NCBI GenBank assembly: GCA_947650285.1
Contig: CANTFL010000170.1
Location: 17,031-81,030 of the forward strand
DNA: 64,000 bases
Reading direction: 5' to 3'
Origin: Hyaloperonospora brassicae
Lineage: Eukaryota; Oomycota; Peronosporomycetes; Peronosporales; Peronosporaceae
Part shown: piece after piece, positions 1 through 7,800 of the stretch
How the letters are laid out: every line of letters begins with the position of its first letter
Position numbering within the stretch: the stretch's first letter is position 1
The notes under the pieces: model-generated
The model's input: the letters and a program-made list of their open reading frames with translations, nothing else
Told to the model about the DNA's origin: nothing
Database searches by the model: none
Made by a program: the position numbers and the translations under genes

Positions 1-699
1 GTTTAATTGATACCCACGACTATTGTCGTAGGACCTGTACCTAGATTTATCTTGTGAGTTGCCCCGGAAATACCTCGGTGGATGAGAACGGTAAAAGTCC
101 AACGCAACAGTAAGAGCGTCCGACAAAGTTGTACAGCGACGGTACTGGACCTCTTCGCGCGTGCGACCAGAAAGTCCGCGTAGGAAGTACATAATCCGGT
201 CCACTTCGCTCATGTCTTGGACTTGAGTTACCACGTGGCGCAACTTGCCCACATATCTAGGGAGTTCTTTGCAATCGTGCTCTCTCACATCATTCATTTC
301 TTCACGCAGAAGTTCTTGTAAGTCAGCTGGAACGACTTCCCGTTCGATTTTGAAGAAGAAGTCGTCCACGGTTGTGATGTACTGCTTTTGTATGACATAC
401 CACTGAGCAGCTCCTTGCTTTAGTGTGCCCCCCAAAACGGCTAGTATATGTAACGAGAGCTCTTGAAACTTCCAGTTCACTCCTCTCGAAAAGAGGTATT
501 GCTCTACTTTCTCCTTGTAGAGGTGGAACGATTCGTTTAATCTGCCACCATACGTCGGAAGCTTTACACCGTCAAGCTTGATATCCGATGATTGTGTGGA
601 CATTTGAAACTGCTCTATCAACCGAGATTGTTTCTTCATAGTCGAAACCATCAATTGCAGCAGTTGTGCATGCTGATCGGAAGTCATTGGGGTGGACAT
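1..699 (-). CDS. Ty3/gypsy retrotransposon gag, 5' part (Gypsy C), continues past the window edge
   Basis: An uninterrupted 233-codon minus-strand frame starts at the ATG complementary to 697-699 and runs off base 1. It reads MSTPMTSDQHAQLLQL at the N-terminus. A retrotransposon-gag-like helical domain follows, with FHLYKEKVEQYLFSRGVNW, GAAQWYVIQKQ, LREEMNDVRE and MSEVDRIMYFLRGLS as recognisable blocks. This is the capsid-type gag of an oomycete gypsy element; in the family the protein packages element RNA in virus-like particles in the cytoplasm. There are no stops in the visible part, so this copy may be fairly young. The zinc knuckle and pol would lie to the left of the window. Family call is by motif recognition only. 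Confidence 0.8.
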   Translation of the reverse strand, partial: MSTPMTSDQHAQLLQLMVSTMKKQSRLIEQFQMSTQSSDIKLDGVKLPTYGGRLNESFHLYKEKVEQYLFSRGVNWKFQELSLHILAVLGGTLKQGAAQWYVIQKQYITTVDDFFFKIEREVVPADLQELLREEMNDVREHDCKELPRYVGKLRHVVTQVQDMSEVDRIMYFLRGLSGRTREEVQYRRCTTLSDALTVALDFYRSHPPRYFRGNSQDKSRYRSYDNSRGYQLN

Positions 700-799
700 T
701 ATGGCACGGTACAGTAACTAACTTATACATACGATTAGTTAATTGTACTTGGCGAAGCTATGGTCTTGGTACTTCTCTTGATAACCTTTGATCCGGGCT

Positions 800-1210
800 T
801 TAAGGACTTGTTTGACTTGGCCGTTGGTTGTTGGCGGGCGAGCACGACCTTGTATCCTGATGGTCCAGATACGGGACTCGGGCGATTTTGCTTGTGTGCT
901 TGGTAATCTCGTTTGAGATGCGCAAGCTCACAGTGCTCTCAAAGCTAAGTAAGTCACTAGTTTGCGCCACAAGCCGAGTCTTGATGTGATTGCGCGATTC
1001 GGAGCGTTGGACCGTATCCAGATGCTTCTCGAAGCATACAAGAATGCGTCTGGTGCGACGAATTGCTTCCAGGAGGTCCGCATGGCACTTGTCGGATGCG
1101 TCCAGCTTTGTCACGGATAGCTGTGCCAGCGAACGTTTGATGTCTAGTGGCGTAGGCTGCTTGCGCGGGTGGCGGGTCATGAACCGAAGTTCTAACCTTC
1201 CGTTTACCAA
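800..1210 (-). CDS. Hypothetical 136-aa minus-strand ORF upstream of the Gypsy C gag
   Basis: The frame lies about 100 bp upstream of the Gypsy C gag on the same strand. Its central part (LDIKRSLAQLSVTKLDASDK, then LEAIRRTRRILVCFEKHLD) looks helical, basic and protein-like, while the ends are low quality. I do not recognise it. It could be a leader ORF or 5' relic of Gypsy C, a relic of the locus into which Copia A inserted, or a chance frame. Confidence 0.25.
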   Translation of the reverse strand: MVNGRLELRFMTRHPRKQPTPLDIKRSLAQLSVTKLDASDKCHADLLEAIRRTRRILVCFEKHLDTVQRSESRNHIKTRLVAQTSDLLSFESTVSLRISNEITKHTSKIARVPYLDHQDTRSCSPANNQRPSQTSP

Positions 1211-1399
1211 ACTGACTTATTTCCGACCCGAGTCGATTTATAGTCAATAAGACCACTACCTCGATAACGGTAGCAGTGATAATGTCCCGATGGGATTTAC
1301 AGCCAATGAAAAGGAGTCCCTGCCCTCAAAAAGATTAAGACTTACTATGCATTCTCCAGATCACTGCTCTTGAGCGACGACATCGGTTACTACGGCTAC

Positions 1400-1517
1400 G
1401 ACAAAGACGGCTGGGACGGCGGAGACGGAGGAGACGGCGGAAACTGCGGAAACGGCGAAGACGGCAGTGACGGCAGTGACGGCAGAGACGGCAGAGACGG
1501 CGGGGATGGCGGGGACC
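1400..1517. repeat. GACGGCGGA-type trinucleotide/hexanucleotide minisatellite
   Basis: About 115 bp of imperfect GACGGC/GGAGAC/GGCAGT units. On the plus strand the array would encode a Gly/Asp repeat and on the minus strand an Arg/Leu/Cys repeat; neither looks like a real protein. It lies between the relic ORF at 800-1210 and the Copia A end. Confidence 0.8.
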
Positions 1518-1630
1518 AACAAGTGCTCCTAGATATGAGGACTTGTCGTTCACTAGGTAAATTGAAAACTGAATTAATGTAGGTCCTTAGTTCGCTACCC
1601 TGTGCTACTCGAAGCCTACCTTTCTACATC

Positions 1631-1817
1631 CTTGTAGAAGCTTCTTCAGTGACGTCATCTAATGACGTCAGCTAATGAAGTCAGACTGTGACGTCATCCA
1701 ATGACGTCATACCGATCATTTTTACTTTTTACGCTGTAATAACAACTTTACTCGGCCGCACGCACCTATCGGCCTGACAGCCTTGGTGGTAGTCCCACTT
1801 TGTAAGATGAAGTTCCA
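1631..1817 (-). repeat. Probable 3' LTR of Copia A with four CRE palindromes
   Basis: The right end (…agttcca, 1811-1817) follows a purine-rich tract (minus strand GAAGGGGAGAG). The terminal 31 bp (about 1787-1817) closely match the outer end of the 5' LTR at 35354-35384. The rest of the two LTRs does not align by eye, so either one has been rearranged or they come from different subfamilies. Four perfect TGACGTCA octamers sit at 1650-1657, 1663-1670, 1689-1696 and 1702-1709. Confidence 0.5.
1650..1709. promoter_or_regulatory. Cluster of four TGACGTCA (CRE/ATF, bZIP) palindromes
   Basis: Four identical 8-bp palindromes in 60 bp, within the U3-like part of the Copia A 3' LTR. TGACGTCA is the established binding site of CREB/ATF-type bZIP proteins. 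Inference: an LTR enhancer responding to host bZIP factors. A half-diverged TGAAGTCA (1676-1683) lies between the second and third sites. Confidence 0.5.
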
Positions 1818-1941
1818 GCTCTCCCCTTCAAGTCAAGCAGGCCTCAATTGACGGCCTTGAACTCTTCTTGACTCATGCATGCAGTGGTCTTGTGAAGCAT
1901 TCATGCTCGATGCGTCCGAGCGGTTTGGTCAGTATGTCGGC

Positions 1942-2322
1942 TCACATTTCGGATGTGGAACAGTAGTGTACTTTGACACGCTTGGCTCGCACATTGTCAC
2001 GAACAAAGTGAAACCGGATATTGATGTGCTTTCTGCGAGGTGATCTGAAGCTGTTCTCCATGTTTTTGTTTGCAGCTTGGTTGTCAATAATGAGTGACAG
2101 TGGTTCTTTGTCAGCGGTAAGTTTTAGCTCCGATAACATATCTTTGTACCAAAAGCATTTACTTACGCCTGTTGCGCCAGCGATATACTCAGCTTCCATT
2201 GTAGAAAACGCAATGACGGACTGTTTCGTTGACTATCACAAGATAGTTATGCCGTTCATTTTCAAAAGTACACCGGTTGTCGACTTCGCGTCAGATTTTG
2301 AATCGGCCCGTTAGGCGTCACT
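1942..2322 (-). pseudogene. Copia A RNase H domain, 3' portion
   Basis: The minus-strand frame reads ADSKSDAKSTTGVLLKMNG, then two adjacent stops, then STKQSVIAFSTMEAEYIAG, IIDNQAANKN and KHINIRFHFVRDNV. These are the conserved copia RNase H blocks (S-T-x-E-A-E-Y, D-N-Q-A-A, K-H-I-x-x-R-F-H). ADILTKPLGRIE follows beyond a stop, marking the pol C-terminus near 1.9 kb. The N-terminal side stops at 2322, where Gypsy A has split the VYSDA codons; the other half resumes at 10302. Confidence 0.85.
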
Positions 2323-2711
2323 TGTAACGGGGCAGCCCGTTACATGATATTGTCACTTAAGGAAAGTGACAATAAAGAATATAAGATGGATATTCTTTAA
2401 AACAATATCACCAAAGAGGTGATATTGAAGGGTCGACCAAATAGTCTGTTCATTGGTTGATATCGTGATGATATCAACCCACCAATCGCCGCAAGACGCG
2501 CGCAATGAGTGGTGACGAGACGTCACCATACATGCAGTTATATTAGTATAATTGAATTAAGTCAAACGAAGAGACAGTAGTTTAAAGACTTAATTTATTA
2601 ATATAACAGTTCTACTTTTACCCTACCTACGCTTCCTCGCTCGCCACGTGTACGTCCGTCGGGGCACCCAAATCCCTTGCGTTAAGTCACGCAAGGGTGT
2701 GCCCCGTTACA
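2323..2711 (+). repeat. Gypsy A 5' LTR (389 bp)
   Basis: Begins TGTAACGGGGCA and ends TGCCCCGTTACA, a 12-bp perfect terminal inverted repeat, much longer than the usual TG…CA. It contains several internal hairpins, for example 2455-2464 with 2470-2479 (10-bp stem, 5-nt loop). Nearly identical to 9908-10296. Confidence 0.95.
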
Positions 2712-2730
2712 CCTGGTAGCACTTTGTAGT
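2712..2730 (+). other. Candidate primer binding site of Gypsy A
   Basis: Directly after the 5' LTR, TGGTAGC at 2714-2720 would pair with a tRNA 3' end ending GCTACCA. The match visible is short, so the primer tRNA is not assigned. Confidence 0.4.
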
Positions 2731-2755
2731 CCTTCCAAGGACCACATCATCCAAC

Positions 2756-3910
2756 ATGAACATGTTGGATGACGAAGAAACGTTTCACGCCACGCGTGAA
2801 GGGTTTAACCATGTGAGTGACATCGAATGGGGTGCGGTAGAACGAATGAGTTCCACCGTAGGCGAACTCGTCGTCAGCACCATGTTGGAGTCTCCAGACA
2901 GAGACCAACAACATGCTGCTATCGCCAAGTTCATTCACAATGAACTTGCTCTCGAGAGGGTGAAAGTAGCCTTGCTTCACCAGCAAGGCTCTCAACAGGC
3001 CGAGCAGTTGAGAGAACTCGGTGCTCAACAGACGGAGCTGTTGAGACAGCAGCAATTCCATGCTGCTGTGGGCGGGACGGCGCATGCGCGTCGTCCCGAA
3101 GTGATGAAAGTCGACATCTCCAAGTACAGTGGAGTCCCGGAGGACTCCCTGTTACTATGGTTTGCCGAACTCGACAGAGCCCTAAGGTCTCGTCGCGTCG
3201 AAGATGAGCAAATGAAACTCACATTTGCTCAGACCCACTTGGCAGGGCGTGCCAAAACTTGGTCCCTGGGACTCGAGAGTAGCGACCCAAATGTGTTTAG
3301 GTCGCTAGATGACTTCAAGTCCCGGCTCAGACAAACGTTTGAGCCGCCACGTGCTGAGTTCAGGGCTCGTTCAGAGCTCCTGAAACTCAAGCAGGGTAAG
3401 CGTGATGTGCACGCTTACGCACAACATATACGACTCCTTGCGAGTAGTATAACTGCAAACCCAGTTCATGAACACACGTTGATTACGGTGTTCATGCAAG
3501 GGCTCGCAGAAGGGCCCGTCAGGAGCCACCTGTTCCGCCTTGAGCTGAATACGCTGGAAGATGGGATATCAGCCGCGGAACAGGAAGACTTTAGCATGAG
3601 ACAGGCTCATGCTAGCTCAAACTCTTACCGTCCACCGAGACGACAAGAGATCGGAGGTCCAGAACCAATGGACCTCTGTTATGTTGAGAGCGAGAGACCT
3701 CGCTCTACAAGCAACAAGCGATTGCAGAGGTGCAATCGCTGTCAGAAGTTAGGGCACTACGCATACGAGTGTAGTGCTCCGCGCCCAGTACCAAACAGTA
3801 CTGAGCGAAATGGACGACCATTCGCCAGAAAGGGCAATGGGCGTGGGTCCAGCGCTGTTGCGAAGCCGCAACAGCGAGACGGGCCATCAAAAAATGGTCG
3901 GGGTCAGTAG
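2756..3910 (+). CDS. Gypsy A gag (capsid-nucleocapsid), 384 aa
   Basis: Structural protein of the retrotransposon particle. The start at 2756 is the first ATG of the open frame about 45 bp after the LTR. Residues about 60-110 are Gln-rich and helical (QQGSQQAEQLRELGAQQTEL). A Retrotrans_gag-type domain follows (WFAELDRALRSRR, AKTWSLGLES, LRQTFEPPRAEFRARSELLK, VFMQGLAEGPVRSHLF). A CCHC zinc knuckle, CNRCQKLGHYAYEC, starts near residue 325 (C-x2-C-x4-H-x4-C). The C-terminus is basic and Gly/Arg-rich. The stop TAG at 3908-3910 lies inside a hairpin that follows a -1 slippery heptamer, so pol is probably made as a Gag-Pol fusion. Confidence 0.92.
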   Translation: MNMLDDEETFHATREGFNHVSDIEWGAVERMSSTVGELVVSTMLESPDRDQQHAAIAKFIHNELALERVKVALLHQQGSQQAEQLRELGAQQTELLRQQQFHAAVGGTAHARRPEVMKVDISKYSGVPEDSLLLWFAELDRALRSRRVEDEQMKLTFAQTHLAGRAKTWSLGLESSDPNVFRSLDDFKSRLRQTFEPPRAEFRARSELLKLKQGKRDVHAYAQHIRLLASSITANPVHEHTLITVFMQGLAEGPVRSHLFRLELNTLEDGISAAEQEDFSMRQAHASSNSYRPPRRQEIGGPEPMDLCYVESERPRSTSNKRLQRCNRCQKLGHYAYECSAPRPVPNSTERNGRPFARKGNGRGSSAVAKPQQRDGPSKNGRGQ

Positions 3911-3929
3911 GGGCGGAGCGCCCTACTGA
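3889..3929 (+). promoter_or_regulatory. -1 programmed ribosomal frameshift signal between gag and pol
   Basis: Heptamer A AAA AAT (3889-3895) is in phase with the gag codons TCA AAA AAT, exactly the X XXY YYZ form. After an 8-nt spacer a 9-bp perfect stem forms between 3904-3912 and 3921-3929, holding the gag stop codon in its 5' arm. Pol is open in the -1 frame from upstream of the slip site through the protease. This architecture is the established one for retroviral gag-pol frameshifting; function here is inferred. Caution: hairpins are everywhere in this element, so the stem alone is weak evidence, but heptamer, phase and spacing agree. Confidence 0.7.
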
Positions 3930-4710
3930 TCCAGCAACCTCAAGAGAATTTGCAAACCTCTTGACGAAAGTTGCTCCAGATACACAATCATTGTGTGTCT
4001 CTGCACCTGGTGATGACGTTTCGCTCATCACCTTGAAGTTGGAAGCGACAAATGACTTGTCGCTTCGTGCCCTAGTAGACTGTGGGGCGTCGAACAACTT
4101 TGTTCGTCGCCAGTCACTAGAGGGTCGTAGGCTCAAGTTCGTTGAGCGCGACATTCCCCTCACAAGGATGACGGTGCGCCTTGCAACAGGCGCATCGATA
4201 ACCGTTGAGAAACGTGTAGTAGGAATCCACTACACGTTAGAGGGCGAGCAGTACGATGATGATTTCATCGTACTAGATCTGGATGACAAATTTGATGTCA
4301 TCCTGGGATTACCTTGGCTCAGAAAATACGAGCCAAGGGTGAGCTGGCAGCATCGATCCGTGAAGATGCCTGCTGCTTGTTCATCAGATGGCCATCTGAT
4401 GAACATCTTGGAGCGTCCACAAGCGTGTGGATGTTCTGCGAGTGAGTGCGATGGCCTCACTTGCGGTACGGTCGTTAGCACGACTGCACAAGGTCACAGT
4501 GTAGTTGATCACTACACTGTGGAGCAAGCTCCCGGCGGCTGTACAGAAGTACAGGCTGCGCCGAAGGTCCACCACTCGAATAAGTCGATTGGACCGGGAC
4601 ATGGATGCATGCCTAGCGGGCAGCATCTTAGAAGAAAGAAATCTGTTGCCCCCAAGGGGCAACACGGATATTCTAGGTCGACTGGAGAGTCGATCGTAGA
4701 GGATCGGTAA
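3910..4710 (+). CDS. Gypsy A pol, protease segment
   Basis: This is the -1 frame relative to gag, open from within the gag end and carrying an aspartic protease. The catalytic motif is DCGASNNF (about 4078-4101), the D-[ST]-G-A class with Cys at the second position. VILGLPWL (about 4300-4323) is the conserved second hydrophobic-Gly block. The protease would process the Gag-Pol polyprotein. An in-frame TAA at 4708-4710 separates it from RT. The sequence beyond the stop still reads as protein for 35 codons up to a second stop, TAG 4816-4818, and then into RT in the same frame. The two stops therefore look like later lesions in one continuous pol rather than a natural gene boundary. Confidence 0.85.
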   Translation, partial: GAERPTDPATSREFANLLTKVAPDTQSLCVSAPGDDVSLITLKLEATNDLSLRALVDCGASNNFVRRQSLEGRRLKFVERDIPLTRMTVRLATGASITVEKRVVGIHYTLEGEQYDDDFIVLDLDDKFDVILGLPWLRKYEPRVSWQHRSVKMPAACSSDGHLMNILERPQACGCSASECDGLTCGTVVSTTAQGHSVVDHYTVEQAPGGCTEVQAAPKVHHSNKSIGPGHGCMPSGQHLRRKKSVAPKGQHGYSRSTGESIVEDR

Positions 4711-4824
4711 CTGACTGTGGTTGCACAGCCACATATAAAATACGTCGAGGGAATAAGTCCCCACGTACTTGAGGATGGAATTCCTCAAGAGTCACTTGCT
4801 GAAGGATTAAGCCTTTAGCAACCT

Positions 4825-7800
4825 GTGGAAACAAGTTCACAGGAAGTGACCAAGACGTTGAACGTCTTGGTTAATGACGGATCAAGCGTAGGCGCTTATA
4901 CGCTTGATCTGATTGTGCCTCCGAAGTTGACTTCGGAGATAACTCAGTTGCCAACGCTAGAACCGAAACGGTTCTTGCGTGATCTGCGTAGTGGCAAAGT
5001 CAAGCAGATCTGCGTACTCGTCACAGAGGACGAGTATGTGACCGACATTCGGTCGGCAACAGTATTTGCTGAGAACGAACGGGTTCTCAGCAGCTCATCG
5101 ATGGACGAAAGTGTCCTCGATGAGAAGACTCGGATTGAGCGATACGCGTCCCAATCCTGGGAGTCACTTCAGGCAAATCCTTTGTATAAGGATTTGATCG
5201 AATTCAGGGATGTGTTCCCTGAATCCGTACCTTGCGAGTTGCCTAAGGACAAAGGCACTCGACACGAGATCGAGCTCAAACCGGGCTCGAAATACTGTGT
5301 CATGAAGCAGTGGCCACTGCCTCGTGAACAAGTGATAGCGATCGACAAGTTCTTTGCCGATCGCTTAGCAGCGGGCCATGTGAGGGAATCAACATCCCCT
5401 CACAGCTCTCCGACCTTCTGTGTGCGAAAGGCCACAGGAGGGTGGCGGATAGTGCACGCATTCAACAAGTTGAATGCTGCAACGGTACCGGCTCAGACGC
5501 CGATACCGAGGAAGGACGTAATCATAGATGGTATGTCAAAGAGTACCATCTTTTCGTCCATGGATCTGATGGATGGATTCTATCAGATCCTGATGCGTGA
5601 ACGGGACGTCCCGTTCACAGCAGTGAGTACCCCCAGCGGGATGCTGTGGGAGTGGCTAGTTATGCCACAGGGGCTGAGCAATTCCCCTGCAACATTCAAC
5701 AGATGTGTAACAAATCTGTTGAGACCGGTGCGAGACTTCGCACCGAGTTACTTCGACGATGTGTTCGTCCATAGCCGGGCTATGGACGGAAAGACAGACG
5801 TTAAAGTTCACAGAACTCACGTTCGTCAGGTTCTTCAACTTATGCGCAACCATACGTTGTACGCCACTCTCCAAAAGTGTATTGTCGCGGCTAGCGAAAT
5901 ACCACTTCTTGAGGGCATTGTGGGTAAGCGCGGCGTACGCCCTGATCCCGAAAAGATCAAGGCGATCACCGAATGGCCAGTGCCAGTCGATGTCAAGGGA
6001 CTTCGAAAGTTCCTTGGTCTTGCGGCGTACTTGCACAAGTACTCGCGCAACTACGCCGAGATGACGGTACATCTTTCTTGCTTGCTCAAGAAAAATGTCA
6101 AGTGGTCATGGAACGCTGAGTGCCAGCGTTCCTTTGAAGGTATCAAGCAAATCTTGATGCAATCGCCGATCTTGGCGATTGCAGATCAGGACAGACCATT
6201 TCATGTGGTCTGTGACGCCAGCGATTTTGCAATCGGCTGTGCGTTAATGCAGTTCGATGCAGATGGCGCGGAGCGCATCATCTGGTATCAGTCGCGTCAG
6301 CTGCAAGCAGCTGAGCGTAATTACCCAGTGCATGACAAGGAACTCCTTGCCATGAAATACGCACTGGCTAAATTTCGCGTCTATCTCTTGGGAGATAGAC
6401 CGTTTGTTGTCTACACGGACCATGCGTCATTACGCACGGCCGTAAACAGCCCACACCTCTCGCAAAGAATGGCGAGGTGGCTGTCTTTCTTCGCGGAGTA
6501 TAACTTCTCCGTGGAGTATAAACCGGGACGACTCAATGTCGTCGCGGATGCTCTTTCGCGCCGGCCCGATTTCGAGCCGGACGCGCAATCCAACAGTGAG
6601 GACAAGCCCACTGTTGCGACACTGTCAGTCAGTGTCCCGTCGTCAAGTTTACTTGACGACGTACGAAAGGCATACGCGGAAGATAAGGATCTTCTGCGAT
6701 TGATGGATCATCTGGTGAATCCATCCAGTAAATCCATGAGGGATTTACCGGCTTTGTACCGATCCTCATCGGATCGGTATAGTACACGCAACGGATTGCT
6801 GTACTATACAGCTGTTGCCGACGACACGCCTCGTGTCGTCGTACCCGCTCATCATGATTTGCGATTGCGCATCATGTATGAGTGTCACGATGCCCCAACA
6901 AGCGGCCATCGTGGTAGAGAAAAGACTTACCTCACGGTAAGTCGCGACTTTTACTGGCCCCGCCAGTATCAGTTTGTTCGCAAGTACATCCGTGCTTGCG
7001 AAGTATGTCAACGGGTGAAGCCTAGTCCTTCATCCCGTGCGCCATTGCAGCCTCTGCCTGTTCCGACAGAGTGCTGGCAGTCCGTTTCAATGGACTTCGT
7101 CTTCGGGTTTCCCGAAGACGCTCACAAGAATAATGGTATTCTTGTGTTTGTGGACCGATTCAGCAAGATGGTACATCTTGCTGCTGTCCCTGAGTCAATC
7201 AAGGCTCAAGGTTGTGCTCGTGTCTTTCTAAACACGGTCTTTAGACTCCACGGGTTACCCCGTGAACTCGTATCCGACCGTGACCCTCGGTTCACGGCAG
7301 AATTTTGGCAAACCGTGTTCCGTACTCTCGGAACACGATTGAAGATGTCCACTTCTGACCATCCAGAAACAGATGGTCAGACGGAACGTGCGAACCGTGT
7401 CCTCGAAGAGATTCTTCCAGGATATGTCCACTCGTTTCCGAGTTGGAGCGAATTCCTACCCATGGTGGAATTCGCCATCAATAATTCGGTGCATGCTTCA
7501 ACACAGCACACACCGTTTTACGTGAATGGCCTACGCCATCCACGTGTGCCCACCCTTCTAGAGTGTGACTCTTGGATAAGGGGGGGGGGGCGCTCGAGAA
7601 AAAACCGTTTTGGCTCTTGCTCATCACGTGTCGACGCTAACGTCGTCACGTATGATGCCGATGTCGATCAAGTCGACATCGATGAAAAGGATCGCCTCAA
7701 TAATAGCGATGACGCTATTATTGACTCGGATGATGATGACGATGCTGGTATATTCAGCATCGCCAACGATTATGCCAGCGAGGAAGAAGACAACCTCGCT

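Noticed and set aside
1335..1582. Arg/Leu/Cys-rich and Gly/Asp-rich frames over the GACGGC repeat
   Set aside because: Both follow directly from the microsatellite; no flanking protein-like sequence.
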